64,000 bases of DNA from Misgurnus anguillicaudatus (Eukaryota; Chordata; Actinopteri; Cypriniformes; Cobitidae), in contig NC_073341.2 of assembly GCF_027580225.2 (NCBI RefSeq), positions 16,056,501-16,120,500 of the forward strand, read 5' to 3'. The position numbers and the translations under genes are program-made. Position 1 is the stretch's first letter. The number at the start of each line of letters is the position of its first letter. The notes beneath the pieces were generated by a model, which was not told where the DNA came from, did no database searches, and worked only from the letters and a program-made list of their open reading frames with translations. This document shows positions 42,816 to 64,000 of this stretch, piece after piece.

Positions 42816-44425
42816 ACGTCTTCAGCACAAGCAGGAATTATTCATTTGGCCATGAAGATTTATTTTGAAATAATGTACACAGTGTTTGCATTATATCTGA
42901 CTGTTTGATTCATTTTTAATCTGTTACATTTTACAGTTCTTGTCTTTTTTCAAATACCATAGTTACTACAATTAGTAATTGACCATACTACTATAAAATC
43001 ATATGTATTACAGAGTCTATAGTATATTTGAACGATGTAATTTTTTTATTGTTGAAACCTATTACAAAACAGACAGAATTATGATACAGAGGTGGTATGG
43101 CAACACTACGGTAAAGACTACACTGTGAAGAGTGAAAGTTGGATCAACTTAAAAGAATACTTCAATTGGTAACGCCTAAAATGGAAGTTTTTTTTACATA
43201 CTTTTTTCACTTTAGGGGAAAATTTAAAGAGCACCTATTGTTCGATTCACGTTTTACATTTCCTTTGGTGTGTAAGTGTGTACATGTTAACGATATGCAA
43301 AAGGTACAAACCCCAAAGTAAATGATGACATGAGTTATCGTCTCCAACGTAAATCCCTTTTCTTGATACAGAGTTTGGGCCGGGCTCGGGCAGTTTTTTT
43401 TACAGACCGGGCTCGGGTCGGGCTCGGGGCTTATTTTAGCGTCTCTCTTCATTGTGTGTACGAGAGAGAGAGCATGCATCAAAGAGCGCGCACATCATAG
43501 AGAGCTTAAAAGTGATTGATATTGGTCTCGGGTCGGGTTCGGGCTGAAAAAATTGCAGGCATTGTCGGGCTGGGGTCGGGTAGGGCTTGAACACTACGGG
43601 CCGGGTTAGGGCTGGAGTTTTTGGCCCGTGCAGGGCTCTAATAAGAAGCCTCACATTTCTGTGGTGTCAGAGGAATTCAGGCCAATCACAAAGTACAGAT
43701 TAGCTGACCAATCAGGAACACAGCTTTTCAAATCCGTGCATTTCAGGAAAAGAGTCAAATCTGGAGCTACAAAAATGTACGGTATGTGGAGAATAATGTG
43801 TTTTTAACCATAAACCACGCGGACACATTGTATTATACCAAATACACAAAATAACATTGTTTTTAGCAATGAAATAGGTGCTTTTTAAGTTGAAAATGTT
43901 TAAATATTTTAGGTGTTACTAATTGAGATTTTTTTAAGTTGATCAAACTTTTACTTTTAACAGCGTATTAGCAAGTTTTAGTTTCATATTAAAATTTGGT
44001 AGTATTATCATGGTACCACAAAGCATTATATTATATTATATTCTTTCATACATTCATCTATTTATTATTGTGTACCAATAACTGGAATAAAAACATGGTA
44101 GATTTTGTACGGGGTGGTATTCATCAACTGATTTGTAATCATTGTCAAAATTCTTGTAAATTTATTATCTTGTAAGTTTGATTAAATTTTAATAAAAATC
44201 AATTAAAAACGGAAAAAAGTCTAATATTAAGCGCAAAGTATAATGTAGAAACTATTTCAATTTATCAGTAAAACCCTGTATTTTAGTATTTTTTTATTTT
44301 TAAATAAAACCCTTTCAGCGTACAAACAGACGCTCACTGATTATATCGATATTTGAATGAATGCGTGAACGTAGCATGTACATGAACCTCTTAAACACGC
44401 CTATCGGGATTTTATTCAGCACTGT
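42816..44425. other. FAM107-family 3' UTR and intergenic region
   Basis: No coding sequence. It includes the mobile element at 43224-43888. AATAAA at 44086-44091, followed by GTACGGGGTGG, could end the FAM107-family transcript, giving an unusually long 3' UTR that includes the element; an earlier unseen signal is equally possible. Confidence 0.4.
43224..43888. mobile_element. Inverted-repeat element, inverted copy of 12571-13139, with insertion
   Basis: The ends TTAAAGAGCACCTATTG and AATAGGTGCTTTTTAA match the element at 12571-13139 read in reverse. Between about 43370 and 43642 it contains GC-rich sequence absent from that copy, with repeated GGGCTCGGG and GGGTCGGG units and the end CCCGTGCAGGGCTCTAAT; this is a later insertion. 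Confidence 0.75.
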
Positions 44426-44426
44426 G

Positions 44427-44643
44427 ATTGGATAGGCAGTTAAATGACGTCATGAGGGCGGAGTAAAGGCAAGCAGCTGTCTAGAGATGATGATGGTCAT
44501 ATGATGCGCTGTTGTTGTGTTTCACTGCCTTTGAAAACAGAAGAGGCGTTTTAACGGTACTCTTATATTCACTGTTTTACAAAAAGCACAACATTTTTAG
44601 GACAAACCAACACAGGAAGGAATTCATCTTCATCTGACAAAAG
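44427..44643 (+). promoter_or_regulatory. renbp: renbp promoter region and non-coding first exon
   Basis: A perfect cAMP-response palindrome TGACGTCA lies at 44445-44452 and an inverted CCAAT box (ATTGG) at 44427-44431. About 190 bases downstream is a good donor, AAAAG|GTAAGC, after 44643, with no ATG-initiated frame of note, consistent with a 5' UTR exon joined to the acceptor near 45628. The exact transcription start is not visible. Confidence 0.6.
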
Positions 44644-45045
44644 GTAAGCTGTTTTGTTTTGCAAGCAGGAACATGTCAAATGGATGATTTGCATGTTGCG
44701 TAAAGTTTTTGTTGGACGTGTTTTCTGTCTAAACTCGCGTGAAAATCATCAACTGTTGCAGATTTTTAAAAGCATTTATGCAGATTCTCTTTCCTAAAGA
44801 AGATGCGTTAAACAGTAGCTTACTGTCCTCAAGGCTTTTAGTGAAGTCATGCAGCTAATGTTAATGATCTGAACAGCCATCAGCACTTTCGTTTATATCT
44901 AACTGTAGTCAGATCAGTTGTACAAGCTGAGTTCCTCTTTAACACCATTTTGTCCCAAAACTTCGTGTCAGCATTTTCCACAGGAATTCCTGCATGCATG
45001 TTTTTGTATTATGGTCAAGGTTTAGGATTTCTGCAAGTAGGAAGT

Positions 45046-45048
<3 letters not shown>

Positions 45049-45083
<35 letters not shown>
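45049..45083. repeat. (TC)n microsatellite in renbp intron 1
   Basis: About 17 TC units followed by TTCTTCCC and CACACACA. It has no visible relation to a splice site. Confidence 0.95.
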
Positions 45084-45088
<5 letters not shown>

Positions 45089-45633
45089 CCCTCACTCACA
45101 CACACATTTTTTGTGCCATAAAATAGCTACTATATAAATGTTCTGTTAATGCTTTGTTAAATGTCACAATGCAACTTATCTAATACATTTTGCTAACCTA
45201 AAATCTATCCAAATATGTAAAATGGATAAGCCTTAACACGAGAAGTGTAAAACAACTACTTATAATGTACTTTTAATCAAGTACATTTTGTGTTTTTCTT
45301 TTACTTTTTTTAATAATTTTAACTCTACTACATTTCATATTAAATTTCATTTAATAGCTACACACAAAAATCTACTAATGACTATTTCTTCGTCATGTAA
45401 CTTTATTGAGTATTAAGGCAGTACTACAATTTTAATGTACTGTAAGTATTAAAGGTAAAAAAAGAACAACAAGCTTTAATGAAATGTATTGGAGTAAAAA
45501 GTACAATAATATGCAATGGAGTGTAATGAATTTTACATTTTCTAAATAACTGTAGATACTTTAGTAGTATGTATAAAATACTTTACTACTTTGCACCTCA
45601 GATAAACACTCATTTGTTTTGTTTAAAGGTACA

Positions 45634-48600
45634 ATGACTGCTGAAGTACTGGAACAATATCGACAGAAAATTCAGACGGAGTTGGATAAAGTTGTGGACT
45701 TCTGGCTTAAACATTCCCATGACAAACAATATGGGTGAGTGTAGCATATTTTAAATGAATTTATTTTGTAGGCATTTTACTTGATGTTAAAATATTTATA
45801 TAAACTTAACTGATTAACATATGTAACTTTGCAAAAAGCAATTGAACCTATTAAGGGATAGTTCACCCGAAAATGACAATTCTGTTATGATTTTGTGCCT
45901 CATGTCATATTATTTTGAAGAATGTTTGTAACCAAATCGATCAGAAGCCCCTTGATTTCCATAGTAGCAATAAAGAATACTATGGAAGTCAATGGTTTAA
46001 TTACAAACATTGCTTAAAATATCTTCCTTTGTGTTCAGCAGTACAAAGACATTTATGTTGGTTTGTAACAACATGAGAGTGAGTAAGTAATGACGGTTTT
46101 TTTTTTTGGGTGAACTATCCCTTTAAGGACAGCTCACACCTGTCTGAAGCAATAACATTTTTGAGTAATAAATGACCGATGTACCTCTTTCTTAAATCAT
46201 GTTTATAACTTTACTGTTGAGTTATTGTAAATAATAAATGTTTGTTTTATGTTATGTCATTGACTTTAGTGGATTTTTCACATGCCTTGGTAAAGATGGA
46301 AAGGTCTATGATGATCTGAAATACGTCTGGTTACAAGGGAGACAGGTGAGATGCTGTCACAAAGTTTTTATATCAGATGAGTTTACTCATTCCAGGTATG
46401 TTAGTTTCTGTTGGTAAAATAAACCAGTGATGTATCCCGTAGGTATGGATGTATAGCAGGTTATATCGTACAATGGAGAGATATCGCAGACCTGAGATCC
46501 TCGAAGCTGCCAAATTAGGTCTGTCTACCTTGAGAGATGTCCTGACTGAAAAAAATGATTCATTGAATTGAATCAATTTTTTAAGGTAAGTGGTTGCAAT
46601 CAATTTATTTAAGCTACATTTAAACAAAAAAGATTAGTAACGTAAAATAATATATAAAGTTTTGTTTAAATGTAGCTTAAATAAATTGATTGCAACCCCT
46701 TACCTTAAAAAAATTGATTATTCAATGAATCATTTTTTTCAGTGTAGTTTATATTATTACATCTTTTCTTTAAACTTTAAATTTTGCAGTGATCCTGTTA
46801 TTTCAACCGGTATTGAATTTCAGGTGGGGCGTTTTTGCAAAAGTTTGCTCGAGTTGAGACATCCAGTGGCCCGGGTAAATGTGCATTCTGTCTGACAAGA
46901 GACGGCCGAGCAGTGAAAGTTCAAAGGACGATTTTCAGCGAGTGTTTTTATGTCATGGCAATGGATGAACTGTCCAGAATAACACACGACAAAGAGATGC
47001 AGGTATATTGAACTTCTTTTTAAATATCTTCTTGATTTTATTTTTAAAACGCGTATACACATTTCATTATAATGATATTGCTTTCATGGCTCAGTAAGTA
47101 TTTAGTCATGCTGCTGTTCTCCATAGGCAGATGCAGAGAGGATGATGGATCAGTTGATAAACTGGGTCCGTGTCGATTCGTCAGGTCTTGGTCGTCCTAA
47201 GCTTCCTGGTGATCGTCCTGTCAACAGTATGGCAGTTCCCATGATGCTCTTGTGCCTGGTGGATCAGCTGACAGAAGGCAGAACTGAGGTTGAAAAGTTG
47301 ACAGAACTGAGTGCCTGGTGTGTGGAGCAGATACTACAGCATATACAGGTCAGCAAACGCTATCAGTTCATTACGTGCTAAGACGAAACAGTGACGATAA
47401 CAAGAAACAAATCTTTGTACTTGCTTCTACCACCACAGAGAGACGGAAAAGCCATTTTAGAAAATGTCACATTGGATGGACAGGAACTGCCTGGCTGTCA
47501 AGGGCGGCTGCAGAATCCTGGTAAATGACCGTTTCAGTAGGCAGCAAAAGCTTTAAAGGTGCAGTGTGTAACTTTCAGAAGGATCTTTTGACTGAAATGC
47601 AATATAATATACATAACTATATTATCAGTGGTGTATATGAACTGTATTGTTTTTATTACCTTAGAATGAGCCGTTTTATCTACATACACTGCTTATCTCC
47701 TTTCATTGAAGTCGCCGCTATGTTTATATATAGTAGCCCCTAAATGGACAAACTGCTCTATAGAACGCGTTTCGTCCCTACATTGTCTCAGATGACGACA
47801 TGTTTGTCCTGAGGTGGCTACCGTAGCTTCTCTATGCGTTTCGCAAGGGAGGGCTGAGATGTGGACTCAATTGGTTGCAATTCACAGTTTCACCACTAGA
47901 TGCGCTAAAAACCGACACAGTGGACCTTTAATGCTTGCGCAAATACATAAGATCATAATTTTTTATGACAATCTTATTTTAGGTCATGCTTTGGAGGCCG
48001 GTTGGTTCTTGCTGCAGTACGCACATGCAAAAGGAGATGCGCAGCTTCAGACGATCGCGGTGGAGAAATTCATGGATGTCCCATTCAACGCTGGGTGGGA
48101 CAAACAGCATGGCGGTCTTTTCTACTTCCTTGATGTTGATGGTCATTGTCCTACTCAGGTGAGACTAAACATACACTTGAGCCGGGTTAACAAAAGTATA
48201 TAGTTGTTTCAGTTAAAGCTTATGTATTCATTGTATTAAAACTTGTTCTTTTTAATAATAAGAGCATTTTTATATGTACAGTTAGAATGGAATATGAAGC
48301 TGTGGTGGCCTCACTGTGAAGCTTTGATCGCTTATCTGATGGCCTACAGTTACAGGAAAGAGCCGAGGCTATTGGACCAATTTAAGCAGATTTATGACTA
48401 CACATTCAGTCATGTAAGATACATGTTCATTATGTTTACACCACTATTGTAGGATTTAAGTATGGTATTTGTAAATGATGAATCACAACTGTGATGTTTC
48501 CTTGAAGTTTTCTGATGAAGAACATGGTGAGTGGTTTGGATATCTGAGTCGTCAGGGAGATGTGGTGTTGGATTTTAAAGGAGGACCCTTTAAAGGTGAG

Positions 48601-48763
48601 TAGTGGCAGGGAACATCAGCAACACACTTCACATATTAATCCTTGTGTTTGATAAATGATGTTTGAATTATATTGTATAGGGTTCTTCCACGTTCCCCGG
48701 TGTCTCTACATGTGCGAGAAGCTTTTGGATGGACTTCTTGAGGGTCAGGGTTCCTCTTCCTGA
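45634..48763 (+). CDS. renbp: N-acylglucosamine 2-epimerase (renin-binding protein), complete, ten coding exons
   Basis: The enzyme interconverts N-acetylglucosamine and N-acetylmannosamine in the cytosol, in amino-sugar and sialic-acid metabolism; it was first found as a protein that binds renin. Exons: 45634-45734, 46270-46345, 46443-46518, 46824-47002, 47127-47348, 47439-47520, 47983-48158, 48282-48413, 48508-48595 and 48681-48763, in phase, 404 aa (human about 417-427). Family signatures: [77 protein letters not shown] and [13 protein letters not shown], which carry the conserved His and Trp residues of the alpha/alpha barrel active site. The protein has no signal peptide. Human RENBP continues with a Pro-rich tail that this protein lacks. 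The start at 45634 is preceded by GTACA and aligns two residues before the conserved helix. Confidence 0.95.
45851..46126. mobile_element. GGGATAGTTCACCC-family element in renbp intron 1 of the coding region
   Basis: TTAAGGGATAGTTCACCC and GGGTGAACTATCCCTTTAA are inverted repeats enclosing 275 bases, matching the copies at 593 and 2101. Confidence 0.8.
46545..46770. repeat. Inverted repeat in renbp intron 3
   Basis: Left and right halves are inverted copies around about 46637 (AATGATTCATTGAATTGAATCAA-type sequence against TTGATTATTCAATGAATCATT; AGTAAGTGGTTGCAATCAATTTA-type against TAAATTGATTGCAACCCCTTAC). This is a small foldback element lying between coding exons 3 and 4. Confidence 0.65.
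47552..47931. mobile_element. AAAGGTGCAGTGTGTAA element, copy 2, in renbp intron 6
   Basis: TTTAAAGGTGCAGTGTGTAACT and ACACAGTGGACCTTTAA are the ends; the interior matches 31385-31757. It occupies most of the 462-base intron and ends about 50 bases before the next acceptor. Confidence 0.75.
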
Positions 48764-48971
48764 ACAGCTGGTTGTTTTTTAACACATACACTCCATGCAA
48801 GAGGAAGCATCACTGAAGCCCTTACATTTAATTGGTCAGAATGACAAGACGGCGATAATTTTAAACATTTCAAATATATGTATTAGTAAAATCAGACCAA
48901 TTGCTGCTATAGCATGTCAGTTCAGATTTCAGCAATGTAAAATGCTCTTAAATTTATATTACACCATGGCC

Positions 48972-49755
48972 TGGTTTCACAGACAAGGCTTAGCTAAAGC
49001 CACGACCGTGCCTTAGTTAAAGGAAAACACCACCATTTTTCAATATTTTACTATGTTCTTACCTCAACTCGAAGAATTAATAAATACCTATTTTTTTTCA
49101 ATGCGTGCACCTGGTCTTGGTGCGGCGCGTTGTGAATGTGTTGGCGTTTGGCCTGGCCCCATTCATTCCTTGGGATCCAGGCGGGGATGAGTTTGGAAGC
49201 CGCCGGGCACTTCCATGTTTTCTCTATTTGGGGACTGTTGCATGAGTAGTTGCACGAGTAACTATGGTGGCACAAAATAAAATGTGGCGATTTTTCAACT
49301 ACATCCACTTAAAAAATTTGCATGATTTATTTTGTGTCACCATACTTGCTTGTGTAACTACTCATGTAAGAGTCTTTGAATAGGGAAGGCATGGAGGTGT
49401 TTGGTGGCTTTTGGGTTCATTCCTGTTTGGGTCCTGGGGAATGAGTGGGGCTGGGCTGGGTGCTGACACATTCACGGCGCGCTGTACTGGGATTGAGTGC
49501 ACGCATTGAATACAGATGGGTATGTATTGATTCATTTGAGTTGAGGTAAGAACATAGTAAAAAATAAAAAAATGGTGGCGTTTCATTTAAATTAAGATAT
49601 TTAAGCATCTTTTATAAACATGCCTTAAAGACATTACTGGTTGAGACAAATCAATGGCACTGCTATATTTTAAGATCTGTCAGTGCAAGTTAATTTCGAT
49701 TGAGACAGCTCATGTGTTTTAGTCTAGGACTAGCCTTAAGCCTTGTCTGTGAAAG
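48972..49755. mobile_element. Element with GTTTCACAGACAAGGCTTA ends, carrying a nested foldback
   Basis: GGTTTCACAGACAAGGCTTA at the left and TAAGCCTTGTCTGTGAAA at the right are inverted repeats. Between them lies a foldback at 49017-49590 with its own ends (TTAAAGGAAAACACCACCAT and ATGGTGGCGTTTCATTTAA) and arms that pair through TACTATGTTCTTACCTCAAC. It lies just past the renbp stop. Confidence 0.75.
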
Positions 49756-51045
49756 CAAGGGCATGTCTATCAAGCTTTTATTTTGGGTTTTTATAAAATG
49801 ATTAGACAGAATCAGAATCCAGGACTATCTATCACCAAAGTCCCCCAACATTGCATTGTCCCCCTAAGCGGTGCTCGATCTTGTTTTATACCACGGGGCT
49901 GTTACATGCTTTATTCTGATTGGTTGAGAATGCATTATTTTTGATAAACGCACACGCATAACCTGTCAAATGTCTTAAAATAACCATCAGAGCGATGTCT
50001 GTGGTGGATATGGAATAATTGACTCTGGTCCTTTTGAATTATTTTAAAATATTTTGACGGTCCGTCGTCAATTATTCTTACAATTATCCAACATCTTTAG
50101 TATCACTCCACAGCATACATAGCAACATTAACTTGAATGAAACTTTGTTGTTCACAGTCGGTCAGGTATTATTTAGCTTTTTGTGATTTTACTTTATGAA
50201 AGTTGCATTGATTTTGCTTTAATAATTGTATTGTGTTGTAATCATTTTATAAAAGCAATAAGGTACTCAAGGCTAGTGCTGTATCATAAAAAAGACACAG
50301 CCTTTAGTATCTTGTTGCTTGCATATGAAGAGCTCAGATGCAAAACCCTGTAAGTGCATCTGCCATGTTTTCTTGCAATGAGCTTTTATTTTGATCAACA
50401 CTCAATGGATTCTGCCAACTAGTATTTTTGAATGGCTCAAGGTGGGGATTAAACTGATTTAAAGAGGAAGTCTTTGATGAACATATAATTTGTTCCAAGA
50501 GTGTTCACGTAATCCCATTATTTTTGAAGGTGGGGTTTAGCGGATTTTGCATCCGAGCTCTTCATATATTTATCTTAATCTTTACTGATATATGTATACT
50601 TTTAAGTGCCATTATTTTTACGACATTAGAATGTGAAGGGACCACAGTTATTTTTTTAAGAGATTAGAATTAGTAGCAATGGCCAGTAGTATTTTACTAC
50701 ATGATGGACACACTGGACCTTCAAAACCATTTTAAATGCACTAACAAAATTGTTCATTGTTCAAAAAAGTAAAAATGGGAAAGTTATTTTATTATACATC
50801 ACTCCACACTAATGTTTACCATGCTGCTATTTTATGATTGCCTCTTTGCATTATTTTTATATAAATTATAACTGAAAAGTGTTAAAAAAATCAACATGTT
50901 CACTGCAGTAAAATGCTTTTATCAATATAAAATCATTCAAGCTTCCAGGACTGATGTTGTGTCATTAACTTGTGCTTTGTTTATGGAAAGCTAGTCCAGT
51001 GGACAATATACACATGAAGGGATCAAGTATCAGTGAAGCACTAGT
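49756..51045. other. Intergenic repeats, no gene
   Basis: AT-rich. Parts near 49895-50290 (TTCTGATTGGTTGAGAATGC, AAGCAATAAGGTACTC) resemble 41900-42060 and belong to a dispersed repeat. 50323-50568 is a short element with ends ATATGAAGAGCTCAGATGC and GCATCCGAGCTCTTCATAT. The rest shows nothing recognisable. Confidence 0.55.
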
Positions 51046-51049
51046 TATT

Positions 51050-52712
51050 TCAACAACATGGGCTATGTTCAAATATACTGGATGCAGTCGCACCTTTTAA
51101 ATTAAAAAGACCTAGAAGCTGTGTACATCCTTGGTTTAATGATGAAACTAGAGCAATTAGACAGAAATGGAGGAAAGCGGAAAGAAAGTGGAAGAGGGAT
51201 AAATTACAAGTATCATATGATTGCGTTAAAGAGTGTATGATTCACTATCAAAAAACTGTTAAGACCGCAAAGGCAAATTATTTTTCTGATCTTCTAATCA
51301 CTAAGAACGCATACAGTCCAAAAATATTATTTAATACCATCAATAGCGTCCTAAATCCGATGTCAAATTTATATCCGGATCCGTCTCCTATGGCCTGCTA
51401 AAACTTCTAAAGTTTGTTACGGACAAGATCAATGTAATAAGATCATTCATTTTCCCCTCCTCTTTAGACATCTCTCAGTCCACCTCCAATTCTACACAAT
51501 TTTCCAAATTTACTCAAGTGTCTCACAGTTATATGGTGGAAATTATTCATAAAGTAAAGCCCACTTCTTGTTCGTTGGATGTCATTCCTACTCGTCTCTT
51601 ATTAGAGGCACGTGACACTATTTTTCCTGCACCATTCGATACCCTTGATCATGGTATTCTTATAAAATGCCTACAGCTTATTGGAATCCAGGGACATGTT
51701 TTAGATTTAGGTTTGTTTCCTATTTAAAGGATCGAACCTTCTCCATAGAGACTGGCAAATATACATCATCATGCGCACCAGTTTTGTATGGGGTTCCACA
51801 GGGCTCAATTTTGGGTCCCGTTTTATTTTCCTTGTACATGGATGTCTGCTAATTTCCTCCAGTTAAATGAGACTAAGACTGAAGTTTTAATCTTTGGCTC
51901 CCCTGCTCCTACCGAGCTTGTGGCCAGTAAAGTGGGTCACTTATCAGATAATCTCCATTCACATGCCAGAAACTTAGGCGTTACTTTTGATTCTATTTTA
52001 ACCTCTGATAAACAGATTAATGCGGTGGTCAGAAGTTGTTTTAAGAATATTGCAAAAATGAAGTCATTTTTAACATCAAGAGACATGGAAACTGTAATAC
52101 ATGCTTTTATTTCATCCAGATTGGACTATTGTAATGTTTTATCCTTGGGTGTTTCACGGTCTCTTTTGTCACATCTTCAACTTGTTCAAAACGCTGCCTC
52201 TCGATTGTTGACTGGAACGAGGAAGAGGGAACATATTTCACCAGTGTTGATCTCTCTCCATTAGCTACTAGTCAAATATCGTATTCATTTTAAAACATTG
52301 CCGTTTGTGTATAAAGGCATTCACGGACTGGCTCCATCTTATATCTCTTGATCTCCTTCTGTTCCAGCGTAATGACTCTTGGAATCTTTGTTCGTCTAAC
52401 AGTCTTCAATTGACTGTTCAAAGGACACGGATGAAATCGAAAGGCAATCGTGCCATTTCTGTCGCTGCTCTCCAGTTATGGAACACGCTCCCACTCTATA
52501 TAAGATCCGCATAAACCTACACTGATTTTAAGTCTCTGCTTAAAACATACTTATTTACGTGGCACAGTGGCATAATTGTTGTGTAGTTCTTGTTGTCGTG
52601 TTTTATGTAGTTTTCTTGTATTCTATGTCCACATTTTGTAACGCACTTTGGCCAACAGCTGTTTTTTTAAACGTGCTTTATAAATAAATATGACTGACTA
52701 TGACTGAACAGT
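51050..52712 (+). pseudogene. Dead LINE (L2/CR1-like), internally deleted
   Basis: Translation across broken frames gives a late endonuclease/linker region (WFNDETRAIRQKWRKAERKW), reverse-transcriptase pieces ([22 protein letters not shown]), then [29 protein letters not shown] and RTRMKSKGNRAISVAALQLWN, in the order seen in fish L2/CR1-like retrotransposons. Two internal deletions are evident: near 51628, where sequence jumps to FDTLDH, and near 51838, where PVLFSLYM runs straight into WMSANF, so the catalytic YADD is gone. There are also stops and frameshifts. It ends with ATAAATATGACTGACTATGACTGA. It is not active. Confidence 0.85.
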
Positions 52713-52782
52713 TTGTGAACTACAAAAAAAAGTTAAAGTAAGAACACAAAATACTGACAGCTTCCTAAAACAATTCTAAACT

Positions 52783-52788
52783 TTTATT
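52783..52788 (-). terminator. kdm5c: Polyadenylation signal of kdm5c
   Basis: AATAAA on the minus strand, about 1.04 kb past the stop at 53828, puts the transcript end near 52765. The 3' UTR (53827 to about 52765) includes an (AAT)-rich stretch at 52876-52907 and shows no coding frame. Confidence 0.65.
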
Positions 52789-53827
52789 TTTCTAACAAGA
52801 GTGAAAAGAAAGGCAACATTGAAATGAAAATGTTTATACACAAACTCACGACAGTGCGTGTCTGCAATAGCATTACCAATAATAATAATAATAACAATAA
52901 TAACATAATTATTAGAATCCCAGCGACAAAAGATGGAGTTAAGTGAGGTTTTGTACAGTTCTGTGAAGAGGATACAGCAGATAGTTTAACAAAAAACAAC
53001 AGAAGCAAAGAAAGAAAAGGACAATGATGAAGCAAAACTCAGGGAGGAAAGAGACTATGCAAGTAACCTGTCTTAGGAAAGTAGCACCAGAACATAAATG
53101 CCTTTGTCTTCACCGTCACACTTTTTCCAAAATATTGTACTAGTTTATTTCACAACGTCGAGCCTCCCTGAACAAAATGCAAGACTCAGTACAAAAGGAA
53201 TACAGGTTATATCATGGCATCCTCCTCTGCCCGACCATCACGTGTTTGTCTATACCTGGACAAATCGTATTATGCAGCACGTGGCTGTGTTAACAGTCAC
53301 AGTTTGAAACACTTACATCATAAGGACAGCAGGGACAAATCCCATCATATCCCTCTGAAGATCAGAGATCTGCACTTTACACTGTTAAGGAATGGGGTGT
53401 GAAGTGTCTAAAATAAAAACGTTGGCGGGGGTTGAGGATAGGGGTACAGTGGTTAGTATACAAAAATGGGGAGTCAATTTGATGGGTTGAAAATAAAGTT
53501 AATATGAGCTTATTAAATCTGGAGAATGAGCCCGAGCCTTGCATTTGTCCGTCTCTGGTTCTCAATTCAACAACCATCTGCATCTCCACAGCTTCAGGAG
53601 GACATCACAACATCTGCAAGAGAACATTACAGAAAACTATAACACGGACAAAGCTTTACTTTAAAGAATGTGTGGTAGAGACATGAGCAAAGCAACACAC
53701 AAAAGCATATATGCTATGTAATGGCTACTGGAATCATCTGGATTACTGCAGTCTCTTTCACTAAAGCTGGCATACACATGCTACATAACCTAATAAATAT
53801 ATTGATGAGCTAAGCTGACAAGGTTTG

Positions 53828-63997
<10,170 letters not shown>

Positions 63998-64000
63998 TCA

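Noticed and set aside
51518..52514. Reverse-transcriptase reading frames as an active gene
   Set aside because: Stops, frameshifts and deletion of the catalytic YADD region show a dead LINE.

Overview
This is a vertebrate nuclear window with intron-containing genes, GT-AG splice sites and dense DNA-transposon debris. Gene content and repeat families (for example the terminal sequence TTAAAGGGATAGTTCACCC and many short inverted-repeat elements) point to a teleost, most likely a cyprinid. No bacterial or viral gene is present. I built the gene models by hand from exon translation, splice sites and codon phase; the phases close for every coding exon listed.

Layout: (1) 1-8605, renin (ren) on the minus strand, nine coding exons, complete, 395 aa. 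(2) 10260-34917, a bicaudal-D family dynein/cargo adaptor on the plus strand, with a non-coding first exon, a 7.2 kb intron packed with nested transposons and an unusually long Ser-rich C-terminal tail. (3) 37440-42815, a FAM107-family (DUF1151) gene on the plus strand. (4) 44500-48763, renbp (N-acylglucosamine 2-epimerase / renin-binding protein) on the plus strand, ten coding exons, 404 aa. (5) 63916-52765, the 3' two thirds of kdm5c (H3K4 demethylase) on the minus strand, running off the right edge; the JmjC core, C5HC2 zinc finger, PLU-1 region and second PHD finger are inside. ren and the bicaudal-D gene are head to head; renbp and kdm5c are tail to tail with a dead LINE between them.

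The genes do not form an operon-like unit. Renin is a secreted protease, and renbp was named for its protein's ability to bind renin, so the two lying about 36 kb apart is notable. The bicaudal-D protein is a cytoplasmic transport adaptor, FAM107 proteins are actin-associated, and KDM5C is a nuclear chromatin enzyme.

Most of the non-coding DNA is explained by short non-autonomous DNA transposons, many with visible target-site duplications and many inserted into one another, plus one tRNA-derived SINE, a deleted L2/CR1-like LINE and several microsatellites. The points most worth following up are a tandem pair of SUMO-interaction-like motifs in kdm5c, the long tail and (TG)46 splice-site repeat in the bicaudal-D gene, truncated THAP-like starts inside two different mobile families, a foldback element carrying YY1- and ETS-like sites, and the ren/renbp linkage.
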